From: Spirochaetia bacterium
Lineage (GTDB): Bacteria; Spirochaetota; Spirochaetia; Treponematales; Breznakiellaceae
Length of the DNA: 12,381 nucleotides
Direction: 5' to 3'
Assembly (NCBI GenBank): GCA_025997655.1
Contig: BNUW01000069.1
Span: 1 to 12,381 of the forward strand
The translations under genes and the position numbers were made by a program. Below the pieces are notes generated by a model. That model ran no database searches and was not told where the DNA came from. It saw only the letters and a program-made list of their open reading frames with translations. Positions 1 to 6,371 of this stretch are shown piece after piece (the first letter of the stretch is position 1; each line of letters starts with the position of its first letter).

Positions 1-25
1 GCGGCATTTACCGAAGAAATGCCGC
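1..25. repeat. Perfect 9-bp hairpin at the end of a truncated aminotransferase
   Basis: Bases 1-9 (GCGGCATTT) are the exact reverse complement of bases 17-25 (AAATGCCGC), with a 7-base loop. Read on the minus strand the loop contains TTCG, as in stable RNA tetraloops. The stop codon of the aminotransferase stump lies inside it. It could be a transcription terminator or a small palindromic repeat that marks a recombination joint. The window ends here, so a following T-run cannot be seen. Confidence 0.6.
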
Positions 26-355
26 TCCCCATTCAATATCGATTGATTCTACAGGCACATGATGTATGTTGCAAATTTGTGCAAAACGTTTTCCGAATGT
101 TCCACCGGAAATAACAAGCACTTTATCATTTTTTGTAAACAAATTCATAACAGACGCTTCCATTGCAGCAGTTCCACTGGCAGTAAGAAAAATCATCCGT
201 GTCTCATCGGGTGCGTCAAGCAATTCTTTCAACATTTCATCACAATCAAGCATGATTTGTGAAAACTCAGGTGTACGAAAATACTGAGACTGTCTACCTG
301 CTTCAATAATTGTCTCCGGATCCATTGCTATTGGACCGGGTGTGAAAAGTTTCAA
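8..355 (-). pseudogene. PLP-dependent aminotransferase, N-terminal fragment
   Basis: This encodes about 115 residues beginning (M)KLFTPGPIAMDPE, which matches the start of class V aminotransferases of the alanine-glyoxylate / 2-aminoethylphosphonate type. The block TASGTAAMEASVMN (roughly residues 60-73) is the family's cofactor-phosphate binding region, and ISGGTFGKRF follows it. These enzymes usually have about 350-400 residues; this one stops after residue 115 (EWG, then four foreign residues), so the cofactor lysine and the whole small domain are missing. I chose the TTG at 353-355 because GGAGGA lies a few bases upstream and because family members start exactly at KLFTPGP. An in-frame ATG at 377-379 has no such support. 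The product would be inactive. The specific substrate cannot be assigned. Confidence 0.75.
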
Positions 356-422
356 AATACTCCTCCAATGTGTGTTCAAAGTTAAGCGTCAGGCTGGCCG
401 GCAGTTTGGGGGTTATTGTCTC

Positions 423-644
423 CTAAAAAGCCCTGAGATAACGGCTGCCTTGACTGTGCGTTCCCTGCGGATTCATCAAGTCCGCCAATGCATGGCACAT
501 GATGACCTCTTTGTGCGCAATGCCTGAGACCTTGAAGAGATTGTACTTCTCCCCGGTTTTTTGCCACTGCGCTTCGTACCGCTTGATGACACCCGTAACG
601 CTGTCCAACAACCGGGCGGCGTTCGTTTCCAATGGTTGCTCCAT
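423..644 (-). pseudogene. PD-(D/E)XK nuclease family protein, N-terminal fragment
   Basis: This is a 73-residue stump. Its core (YNLFKVSGIAHKEVIMCHAL followed by ADLMNPQGTHSQG, about residues 34-66) resembles the conserved opening of a PD-(D/E)XK nuclease superfamily group (fNlFsvLgi..kEvsHSafLAdLLnP.GsHGqg). Full-length members have about 300-400 residues with the catalytic D and ExK further downstream. Here the frame stops six residues after the motif and no later part is found. The ATG at 642-644 is preceded by GGGAG at good spacing, so the original 5' end and ribosome binding site survive. The gene runs in the same direction as the aminotransferase stump just downstream, which suggests a deletion joint at about 400-425. 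Confidence 0.6.
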
Positions 645-651
645 AATTCAT

Positions 652-850
652 ACTCCCTAAAACGATATATATGTATCCGCCCGGGGTTTATCAAAAGCCG
701 GACTCCCCCAATGGGGCAGAACGGCGGCTGATCGGTGAAAATGGGACAAAATGACCCAATTTAGACAAAATTTCCTGAATTGCGGCATAGGAACCGCAAG
801 GTAATCTAGGATACTTTTCTATATGTTTACGATACTCAACATCTAGTTTG
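652..850. other. Intergenic stretch, no gene seen
   Basis: No reading frame here looks like a protein. It contains the upstream side of the nuclease stump and, at about 700-770, a G/A-rich stretch (GGTGAAAATGGGACAAAATG) that is reminiscent of insertion-sequence ends. No transposase or matching partner end was found, so this is not called as a mobile element. Confidence 0.3.
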
Positions 851-892
851 TTGTCAATAACTGGCAAACGGTTATCATTGCCTTGTTGACAA
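851..892 (+). promoter_or_regulatory. Nested inverted repeat and probable promoter of the XRE regulator
   Basis: The outer arms TTGTCAA (851-857) and TTGACAA (886-892) are exact inverted repeats. The inner arms GGCAA (863-867) and TTGCC (878-882) form a second pair between them. A possible promoter, TTGTCA (851-856) with 16 bases to TATCAT (873-878), lies within the structure. The arrangement fits an autoregulatory operator for the helix-turn-helix gene that starts at 906. The palindromes are seen directly; the operator role is inferred. Confidence 0.4.
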
Positions 893-905
893 TTGATTAT
901 ATTTT

Positions 906-1280
906 ATGGAAAGCATACGCCAAATTCTGGCCAATAATATGAAGGAATACCGCAAAAAGCGGGGCTATTCGCAGGTAAAACTGGCGGAACAGGCTGGTGT
1001 GTCGGCCCAATATATCGCCATGATTGAGATGTGCAGCAAGTTCCCCAAGCCCGAAATGCTGGAACGCCTCGCCACAGCCCTTGACATTGAGACGCATCAT
1101 CTTTTTGGGGTCTCAACCACCCCCGAAGAAGCCCTTACACTGCTCCGGCAGGACATTGTAAGCGAAATGGGACAGCTTACCGCCAACGTAGAGCGAGTAG
1201 TCGCCAAAGGCATACAAAAAGCCTTTGCGGATAACTGCAAAGGCTGCCCTCCTGTATCATCCAGAATAACCGGCTCTTAG
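906..1280 (+). CDS. XRE-family helix-turn-helix transcriptional regulator
   Basis: This is a 124-residue protein. Residues 5-65 form a typical HTH_3 domain: helices around IRQILANNMKEYRKKRG, then the DNA-reading part SQVKLAEQAGVSAQYIAMIE (about 22-41), then FPKPEMLERLATALDIETHHLF. The C-terminal 60 residues (TPEEALTLLRQDIVSEMGQL...) look helical and probably mediate dimerisation. They end in a short NCKGC stretch. No clear Shine-Dalgarno precedes the ATG at 906, and the region just upstream carries a nested palindrome that may be its own operator. The gene stands alone, with 222 bases before the toxin-antitoxin pair. The target genes are unknown. Confidence 0.85.
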   Translation: MESIRQILANNMKEYRKKRGYSQVKLAEQAGVSAQYIAMIEMCSKFPKPEMLERLATALDIETHHLFGVSTTPEEALTLLRQDIVSEMGQLTANVERVVAKGIQKAFADNCKGCPPVSSRITGS

Positions 1281-1359
1281 GCGCAATAGAAGGAAATAGC
1301 AATAAAATAAGATTTATCACTGAGAGCGGGATGGCGATTGGAGATTCCGGGACTGTTCC

Positions 1360-1373
1360 GGGCATTTTTGCCC
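1360..1373. repeat. Short hairpin in the gap after the XRE gene
   Basis: GGGCA and TGCCC form a 5-bp stem around TTTT, 80 bases after the regulator's stop. It lacks a T-run, so a terminator role is weak. The rest of 1281-1467 shows no gene. Confidence 0.25.
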
Positions 1374-1467
1374 AATTTGCCGCCTTGGGCATGGAATAGT
1401 AGGCATAGACCAGCTTCTGAAATTGCAGGAAAAAGTCCCTCAGCCTGAAACAAAGCACTGCGCAGGG

Positions 1468-1496
1468 TTGACAATTATGGCCACAGGGGCTATATT
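1468..1496 (+). promoter_or_regulatory. Near-consensus sigma-70 promoter of the toxin-antitoxin operon
   Basis: TTGACA (1468-1473) is a perfect -35 box. It is followed by exactly 17 bases and TATATT (1491-1496) as the -10 box. The expected transcription start, about 7 bases after the -10 box, falls on the A of the antitoxin ATG at 1503. The mRNA should therefore be leaderless, and repression by the antitoxin or the toxin-antitoxin complex could act directly on this promoter. Confidence 0.75.
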
Positions 1497-1502
1497 TATA
1501 AC

Positions 1503-1808
1503 ATGGTTACCGTAGGCATCAGAAACTTAAAAGATCGGCTTTCCCAATACCTTCAATACGTTAAGGATGGCGAGACCGTCATCGTGACGGAGCATAACAA
1601 AATTATCGCGGAAATATCGACCCCGCAGGAACCGGAGGCCCTTACCCCCTTTGAACAAAAGCTGGTTGAATTAAGCAAAGAAGGGAAGGTGATACTGGCA
1701 AAGAGGAGAAAGCCCATCGCAAGACGGCCAAAAATAACGGATGCGGAAAAAAGCATAGATTATAAAGCGATTCTGGATGAGGTGCGGGCGGACCGGTTCC
1801 CGTGGTAA
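1503..1808 (+). CDS. Phd/YefM-family antitoxin of a type II toxin-antitoxin pair
   Basis: This is a 101-residue protein. The N-terminal part MVTVGIRNLKDRLSQYLQYV followed by KDGETVIVTEHNKIIAEI is the classic Phd/YefM DNA-binding and dimerisation fold (about residues 1-40). The C-terminal half is charged (KLVELSKEGKVILAKRRKP, then DAEKSIDYKAILDEVRADR) and is the expected toxin-wrapping segment. The start is fixed because the family homology begins at residue 1 and the promoter -10 box ends 7 bases earlier; there is no Shine-Dalgarno. The last 7 bases overlap the PIN toxin gene, a usual sign of translational coupling. It should neutralise the downstream ribonuclease and repress the operon. Confidence 0.88.
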   Translation: MVTVGIRNLKDRLSQYLQYVKDGETVIVTEHNKIIAEISTPQEPEALTPFEQKLVELSKEGKVILAKRRKPIARRPKITDAEKSIDYKAILDEVRADRFPW

Positions 1809-2239
1809 GCTATTTTGACTCATCTGTTCTTCTGGCAATGCTGTTTGAAGAAGAACGGCGGGAAGAAGCCTGTTCTTATTGGGAAGGAGGCGACGCCAGG
1901 GTCAGCTCCATTTTATTGAAGATTGAATCAATTGTATCCCTGCGGAGAATGTACGAGTATAACAAAGCGAAATTGACCGGTAATTGGTTAAGTGAAAAAA
2001 CGAAAGAGCTGGATGAATATCTTAATGAGGCAGATTACCTGATTATTGATGAAGACCTGGAAAAATCAATATATCTGAACAAAGATTTGGCAAGATGCCG
2101 TGCCCTGGACGCCATCCATATAGCGACCGCCCTCGGTTACCGGGAAGCCAACAACGGCGAAAACATAAACTTTTACACGTTCGATACCGCCATGCACGAT
2201 CTTGCGGAACATTTCCGGTTCAAAATGAACAAGCGGTAA
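1802..2239 (+). CDS. vapC: PIN-domain ribonuclease toxin (VapC type)
   Basis: This 145-residue protein is the usual VapC length. The four acidic residues of the PIN active site are visible in order: D6 (YFDSSVLL), E42 (LLKIESIVSLR), D103 (RALDAIHIATAL) and D128 (FYTFDTAMHDLA). They would bind divalent metal for RNA cleavage; many VapC toxins cut tRNA or rRNA. Translation starts at GTG (1802-1804) inside the tail of the antitoxin frame, with GAGGTGCGGG about 20 bases upstream, so expression is probably coupled. All active-site positions are present and the gene appears intact. The RNA target cannot be told from the sequence. Confidence 0.88.
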   Translation: MVSYFDSSVLLAMLFEEERREEACSYWEGGDARVSSILLKIESIVSLRRMYEYNKAKLTGNWLSEKTKELDEYLNEADYLIIDEDLEKSIYLNKDLARCRALDAIHIATALGYREANNGENINFYTFDTAMHDLAEHFRFKMNKR

Positions 2240-2253
2240 GGGGCAGGAGCCCC
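2240..2253 (+). terminator. Short GC hairpin directly after the toxin stop
   Basis: GGGGC and GCCCC pair around the loop AGGA, beginning one base after the PIN toxin stop codon. It is a plausible transcription end for the toxin-antitoxin operon, but no T-run follows, so intrinsic termination would be weak. Confidence 0.3.
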
Positions 2254-2280
2254 GGCTCATTAACACGATCCCCCTCTCTA

Positions 2281-2355
2281 ATGATGGCGACCAATAAAAC
2301 CCCGGCGGAACTGATTAACGGCATGATCCGCCGTGAAATGGCTATGGCGGACTAA
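2281..2355 (+). CDS. Very short ORF or gene remnant
   Basis: This frame encodes 24 residues, MMATNKTPAELINGMIRR and six more. It has a natural-looking helical composition but no clear ribosome binding site. The frame is also open upstream, so it may be the tail of a lost gene. Its end overlaps the decayed PIN toxin on the other strand by 14 bases. I do not recognise it, and chance is a fair alternative. Confidence 0.2.
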   Translation: MMATNKTPAELINGMIRREMAMAD

Positions 2356-2700
2356 AAGGGCAGTTTTTCAATGGTAAATATTGTGCCATTTCATTAAAAT
2401 GTTTATCCCGTGCCACAAGTGTTAAATTGTTCTGTAAACAATTTTGTGCTATTACCAAATCGGTAATTTCTATATCATTGTATCCATGTTTATAATTCAT
2501 TACCTGAATATCCTGTAATGTGTTCCAATCAATTTTAATATCATATTTTACAATACTATTAAGTAGTATTACTAATTGTTTCTCCTTTTTATGAATAATT
2601 GACGGCAACAGTTCTGTCAATATTAAATCATTGGTGCATATTGAATTATTGTCTATCAGATCATCAATAAAGGCATAGTCTTTACTAATATAGTATTCAT
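2342..2700 (-). pseudogene. PIN-domain toxin (VapC type), broken near its start
   Basis: The original ATG (2698-2700, reading MNTIL) still overlaps the preceding antitoxin stop as ATGA, but its frame dies after 14 codons. The body continues one frame over as YYISKDYAFIDDLIDNN, then LILTELLPSIIHKKE, DIEITDLVIAQN and VARDKHF, ending PLKNCPFSPP. The second, third and fourth PIN acidic positions (E of LTELL, D of ITDLV, D of ARDKH) are kept. The first, in the usual ILVDTSVW at the N-terminus, is missing. A small out-of-frame deletion of about ten codons after MNT explains both facts. The longest clean ORF is 2342-2620. The gene is AT-rich and different from the intact VapC at 1802. Confidence 0.75.
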
Positions 2701-2793
2701 CTTTTTCTCATCTTCTCAAGATCAATTCTCAGATCGATTTTTCCGGCATAATTTTTAATGCCTTTGATCTTTTCTCCGCAAGAAAGCCGCCCA
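2697..2793 (-). pseudogene. VapB-type antitoxin, C-terminal remnant
   Basis: In the frame ending at TGA (2697-2699) the codons read GEKIKGIKNYAGKIDLRIDL followed by EKMRKR. This is the typical VapB tail (GKIDL.IDL...R) that wraps the toxin. Coding sense starts near 2790 and a stop lies just beyond, so the DNA-binding N-terminus is lost. The ATGA overlap with the broken toxin shows that the two once formed an operon. No start codon remains, so it is not expected to be translated. Confidence 0.65.
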
Positions 2794-2825
2794 CATTTTC
2801 AAATGGGGGGTGAACTGCCGGGGGG

Positions 2826-2897
2826 CGGATGATCCGTTGCGTCAGACGAGACGATAGGCAGGGCTTTGAACCGTAGGTTCGCGGGTGCAATTGCCGC
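2826..2897. other. Cluster of small palindromes between remnants
   Basis: Three short stems follow each other: CGGATGATCCG (2826-2836), GAACCGTAGGTTC (2868-2880) and GCGG...CCGC (2881-2897, enclosing the palindrome GCAATTGC). The last part is vaguely like a tRNA T-arm plus acceptor 3' half, but no matching 5' acceptor or anticodon arm exists. No coding frame is convincing here. Confidence 0.25.
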
Positions 2898-2906
2898 TTC
2901 TTCTAA

Positions 2907-3134
2907 GATACTAAAATCCACCGGCAAATGCAAGTAAAAGGAACCGAGTATGCCGGCCTTTTCGTTTATGAGTACCCCACGATCACCACCATTAGCCAGC
3001 CCGAATACCAGCTCGGCCTGTCAAGCTGCGAACTTCTGGTTGAACGCCTCACCAACCCGGAAACCCCCATCAGTAACATTCTGCTTGCCATCGAACTTAT
3101 CGTCCGCGAATCCAGCACGCTCCCGCATGCATAA
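2907..3134 (+). pseudogene. LacI/GalR-family regulator, C-terminal fragment
   Basis: The frame contains EYAGLFVYEYPTITTISQPE, then YQLGLSSCELLVERLTN and ELIVRESSTLP. This is the characteristic end of LacI-type sugar-responsive repressors (P.lTTi.Qp...lG..a.elL..ri......i.l...lvvReS). The first ATG is at 2928, but the frame has no upstream DNA-binding domain; a stop at 2904-2906 cuts it off. Only the last 65 or so of the usual 330-340 residues remain. It abuts an MFS transporter fragment on the other strand. Confidence 0.65.
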
Positions 3135-3358
3135 AACGGAAGCCATGCGCTGTTTCCGATCATTTCAAAAACAATGCCGTACATGAACTGGCCAAGAGGA
3201 TTGGTGCACATGCAAAGACATATAACGCATGAAATAACTTTTCCGGTTAAATGGGTGGGCGTTAATATTTTGACGTATGCCATCACCTGAATTTGAAACA
3301 CGGTTGATAAGGCCACCAATAAACCGCTCCCAATTACTAAGACGATATAGATTTCCAT
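3131..3358 (-). pseudogene. MFS transporter, C-terminal fragment
   Basis: About 76 residues of a major-facilitator protein remain: a hydrophobic segment (YIVLVIGSGLLVALSTVF), then FQIQVMAYVKILTPTHLTGK, and NPLGQFMYGIVFEMIG with another membrane stretch. The pattern 'P.hl.GKv.s......nPlGq...G' is typical of the last third of MFS drug or sugar efflux proteins. It lacks the first eight or so helices. Its first ATG overlaps the primase-helicase stop codon by one base (TAATG), probably by chance. The homology ends where the LacI fragment ends on the other strand, so this is a rearrangement joint. Confidence 0.6.
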
Positions 3359-5844
3359 TACCGCAGACGCGAAAAAGCAGCCGGTACAGAACCAAAAATA
3401 CTAAATCCCAACGCTTTATATCCCTTAACCCGTTTATTATACATGCGCAATAAAACCGGAACTTTCTCATCCACATAGTCATATATCCTGGTTTCTGTTT
3501 TCCCATAACAGGTCCGGTTAAGCCTTCCCGCATATTGAATTACAGTTCCTTTCCAGGAGAAGGGAAAAACAAGAAACAGTGTGTCGAGGCAAGGCAAGTC
3601 AAAACCTTCCCCGAGGTATTTTCCTGTTGCCAGAATTATCCTATGGGCGCCGGGAGGCACACGGTGAATATTTTCCATAATGGACTTTAACTGTTTCTTT
3701 CCAAGGCCGCCTTTCAGAACAAAGAGGTATTCCGTAAACTTGAGCAGGGCTTCTTCTAATAAGGCGAGATGATCAATCCGCTCGCTGAGCGCAAGAATCT
3801 CCCGCCCTTCAGTATACGCAGAAACAATGTCCTGTATAATTTGTCTGTTTCTATTTTCATCTGTCCATAAACGCCTGAAAACTTCCTGAATCTCAAGAGG
3901 AGCATCCGGTGTTGCCGGCAATTGAAATCCGGTATAACGGGGCATAACCTTCTGAATGAATTGAGCATTGTTTTGCCGTGCCGAATATCTAATGTCACCC
4001 AAATTCATAATGACTATAGGCTGCTGTCCATCCTTGCGGGTAACGGTTGCGGAAAGCCCCAAACGATAATAGGCAGAACATTTTCTGATGATACTTTCAA
4101 AAGAGGCCGCTGAAACATGGTGACATTCATCCACAATGATCTGGCCATAATCTTTAACCCATTCTGCGATGTTTCCTTTTTTCCCAACGCTTTGCATGAC
4201 CGCAATATCCAGTATCCCCGTCCGTTTCTTTTTAGTCCCGCTGAAACAGCCAATTTCAGCTTTTGGAATATTCAGAAACTGCTGTATCCTTTCCATCCAT
4301 TGATCCATCAATTGTTTACGGTGGACAAGGATCAGGGTGTTGACCTTGCGATGAGCTATAAGCCACAAAGCGATTATTGTTTTTCCAAAAGCGGTAGACG
4401 CAGAAAGTATCCCTGTCTGATTAACGGCCATCGCATCTGCCGCCGCTTTTTGATCAGCGTATAATTCCCCCTGAAAATTAATATCAATCGGTATCCCATG
4501 ATTCTGTTTGTCCTGAAACTGGGGTGTAATATGATAGAAATCAAAAATCTTTTTCAACTCATCAAGACAGCCGATGGGAAGTCCGATATATTCCGGGAAG
4601 AATTCATAACAATAAAGGATACGGGGCTTATTCCAAGTAGGAAGACGCATCGCCTGTGCCCGGTAGAATTCGGGATTTGAAAAGGATGCCAGACGAAGGA
4701 TACGGTTGCGAAGTATGGGCGGGAGGCCGGTATGGTTAATATAGATTTGATCGGAAATAATCACATCGAGTACGGAGGGCAACGGCTCACAAATAGCAGG
4801 CAAAGTGTAAGGAAACTGTAGGTTTCCAGGTTTCCTTTGCCAAGGTTTTCCGTCTTCAATTTCAAGGGGATTGAACGATACCGGCAGCAATTCATTCCGT
4901 TCCACAGCGGTTTGTATAATCGCATCTATCGTTTTTTCATCTATCCGTTTTATTGAAGCAAGGTATTGCCATTGGTCGGGATACGGGATCATATCGAGAT
5001 CAAGAAAAACACTGTGATTCTTTGCCCGCGCTGCTTTTTGCAGGGGCAAGGCAATGAGATTGCCAAAACCGCCTTTGGGCAGCGTATCCTGATTAGGAAA
5101 AAACCGATCAAAGGAGTCAAGCCCTATCTCCGGCCGCCTGTCGAGGGTTCGGGTCATTAAGAGGGAGCCAAGTTTCCTGGCCTTAGATGCCGGTATAGGG
5201 CGGTCAAAGAAAATCCAGATATGGGCGCCATTACCGGATCGGGAACGCTCAACACCGGCGGGAATCCTTTCAGTTTTGCAGGTTTCAAAAAAAGCCTTCA
5301 CATCTTCCTGCCATGATTGTTTGTCAAAATCGACGGCCAACAAATGACAGGTTTCATTTTGCAATAAGGGATATATCCCCATGACAAAGGGGGTTGGCAT
5401 TCCCCATTCAGTACGGGCAGGAATGAATCCGGTGAGGTGATTACTGATAACCGTATCGGTTATTGATTCAAAAGAGCGATGAGGGCAGACGCCACAGGCG
5501 ACTTGAGGCTTCTCACATACTGTTCGGACCCACTCATTTTTACAGACTGGCTGGTAGCCTGATTTTCCCGTCTTCTTGCTTTCAAACCGTTTGGCGTAAA
5601 TATCTTCGCGTCCCCGGAATAGGGAACGGAACAGGGTGATTTTATCTTCGGGAGTGGAAAGGTTGTTAATGCCGGGGGAGCTTACTTCCTCCCCTGGGCT
5701 GTGAAGCATCGGAGCTTCGGTTGGAGGAGCCGCTTTAAGCTGAACAAGTTCGGCCTTCTTCTGAGCGAGGAGGCTCTCAAGATTGACGATTTCTGTTTCA
5801 AGTGTTTCGATGAATGGCAATTCATCCATATTGGATTTTGGCAT
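3358..5844 (-). CDS. TOTE-type primase-helicase (AEP primase fused to SF2 helicase)
   Basis: This is a full-length 828-residue fusion. Residues 8-40 form a short coiled coil. Residues about 65-330 are an archaeo-eukaryotic primase domain as in TOTE conflict systems: LFRSLFRGREDIYAKRF, a likely zinc knuckle (C110, C117, C120, H122), the catalytic pair D172/D174 (LLAVDFDK), SRSGNGAHIWIFF with H208, and DSFDRFFPNQD near 245. Residues about 460-810 are a superfamily 2 helicase: Walker A STAFGKT (483-489), DECHH (572-576), SAT (598-600), GEGFD (745-749) and QYAGRLNR (780-787). All catalytic positions are present. Such enzymes are proposed to act in conflicts with mobile DNA by priming or copying nucleic acid and remodelling it. 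No separate TOTE nuclease gene is adjacent. The start has no strong Shine-Dalgarno; M6 is an alternative. It diverges from the VOC gene. Confidence 0.85.
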   Translation of the reverse strand: MPKSNMDELPFIETLETEIVNLESLLAQKKAELVQLKAAPPTEAPMLHSPGEEVSSPGINNLSTPEDKITLFRSLFRGREDIYAKRFESKKTGKSGYQPVCKNEWVRTVCEKPQVACGVCPHRSFESITDTVISNHLTGFIPARTEWGMPTPFVMGIYPLLQNETCHLLAVDFDKQSWQEDVKAFFETCKTERIPAGVERSRSGNGAHIWIFFDRPIPASKARKLGSLLMTRTLDRRPEIGLDSFDRFFPNQDTLPKGGFGNLIALPLQKAARAKNHSVFLDLDMIPYPDQWQYLASIKRIDEKTIDAIIQTAVERNELLPVSFNPLEIEDGKPWQRKPGNLQFPYTLPAICEPLPSVLDVIISDQIYINHTGLPPILRNRILRLASFSNPEFYRAQAMRLPTWNKPRILYCYEFFPEYIGLPIGCLDELKKIFDFYHITPQFQDKQNHGIPIDINFQGELYADQKAAADAMAVNQTGILSASTAFGKTIIALWLIAHRKVNTLILVHRKQLMDQWMERIQQFLNIPKAEIGCFSGTKKKRTGILDIAVMQSVGKKGNIAEWVKDYGQIIVDECHHVSAASFESIIRKCSAYYRLGLSATVTRKDGQQPIVIMNLGDIRYSARQNNAQFIQKVMPRYTGFQLPATPDAPLEIQEVFRRLWTDENRNRQIIQDIVSAYTEGREILALSERIDHLALLEEALLKFTEYLFVLKGGLGKKQLKSIMENIHRVPPGAHRIILATGKYLGEGFDLPCLDTLFLVFPFSWKGTVIQYAGRLNRTCYGKTETRIYDYVDEKVPVLLRMYNKRVKGYKALGFSIFGSVPAAFSRLR

Positions 5845-5847
5845 GGA

Positions 5848-5876
5848 TTGACGGTTTATGACAATGATGCTAAAAT
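5848..5876 (+). promoter_or_regulatory. Sigma-70 promoter for the VOC gene
   Basis: TTGACG (5848-5853), 17 bases, then TAAAAT (5871-5876). The expected transcription start is near 5883, giving a leader of about 39 bases with a good ribosome binding site (GAGAGGAAA) before the ATG at 5922. The -35 box lies only three bases from the divergent primase-helicase start codon, so the two genes' control regions overlap. Confidence 0.6.
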
Positions 5877-5921
5877 AACCAATTAGAATGAATGTTTGGT
5901 GGAAAAGAGAGGAAATAGCAA

Positions 5922-6296
5922 ATGAATTCTATCGTTTACTTTGAAATCCAGTCATCAGATACAGAGCGGGAAGCAAATTTTTACCGTTCCGTTTTCGGAT
6001 GGAGTATTACCAAAGATCCATCCATGCCAATTTCTTATTACCGTATTGAAACAGACGGCATACAAGGGGCCATACTCGAACGCCCTGCACCGGTAACCCC
6101 CATGAGCGGAACAAACGCCTTTACCTGCTCCATAGAAGTTGCAAGTTTTGACAAAACCGCCGGCCTCATTTTATCAAATGGCGGCCAGGTTGCCTTACCT
6201 AAATTCGCCGTTCCCGGCAGATGTTGGCAGGGCTATTTTATTGACGCCGACCAAAATGTCTTTGGCATCTTCGAGGTTGATGAAACTGCCGCATAG
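5922..6296 (+). CDS. VOC-family (glyoxalase/bleomycin-resistance fold) protein
   Basis: The 124-residue single-domain protein fits the vicinal-oxygen-chelate fold. The first beta-alpha unit is IVYFEIQSSDTEREANFYRS followed by VFGWSITKD. The second is FTCSIEVASFDKTAGLILSN, then GGQVALPKF and a closing GYFIDADQNVFGIFEVDE. Both halves show the usual 'F....FGW' and 'D..gN.fgi.e' landmarks. Substrates of this subgroup are unknown; it may be an enzyme or a small-molecule binding protein. The start is well supported by GAGAGGAAA at normal spacing, and the gene has its own promoter. Nothing ties it to the neighbouring defence-type genes beyond position. Confidence 0.85.
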   Translation: MNSIVYFEIQSSDTEREANFYRSVFGWSITKDPSMPISYYRIETDGIQGAILERPAPVTPMSGTNAFTCSIEVASFDKTAGLILSNGGQVALPKFAVPGRCWQGYFIDADQNVFGIFEVDETAA

Positions 6297-6371
6297 ATAG
6301 GCGTAAAGCAAGCAGATGATAATTTTGTGATACCTCTATGCTTTTCCCTTCATATCATGCCGCTATTTGTC

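Noticed and set aside
382..651. 89-residue minus-strand frame beside the nuclease stump
   Set aside because: It has no ribosome binding site and a low-complexity, unnatural composition. The overlapping frame at 423-644 has both a site and family homology.
700..770. Insertion-sequence end (GGTGAAAATGGGACAAAATG)
   Set aside because: No transposase fragment, target duplication or second end is present, so the likeness is not enough.
1177..1458. Minus-strand frames of 93 and 65 residues over the end of the XRE gene
   Set aside because: They overlap a real gene and show no protein-like conservation, start signal or neighbour logic.
2860..2905. Possible tRNA gene (T-arm-like GCGGG-TGCAATT-GCCGC followed by TTCTTCT)
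   Set aside because: The 5' acceptor strand that should pair with TTCTTCT is absent, there is a mismatch in the T-stem, and no D-arm or anticodon arm can be drawn.
3165..3533. 122-residue minus-strand frame across the primase-helicase stop
   Set aside because: It is a shadow of the helicase and MFS frames with unnatural composition.
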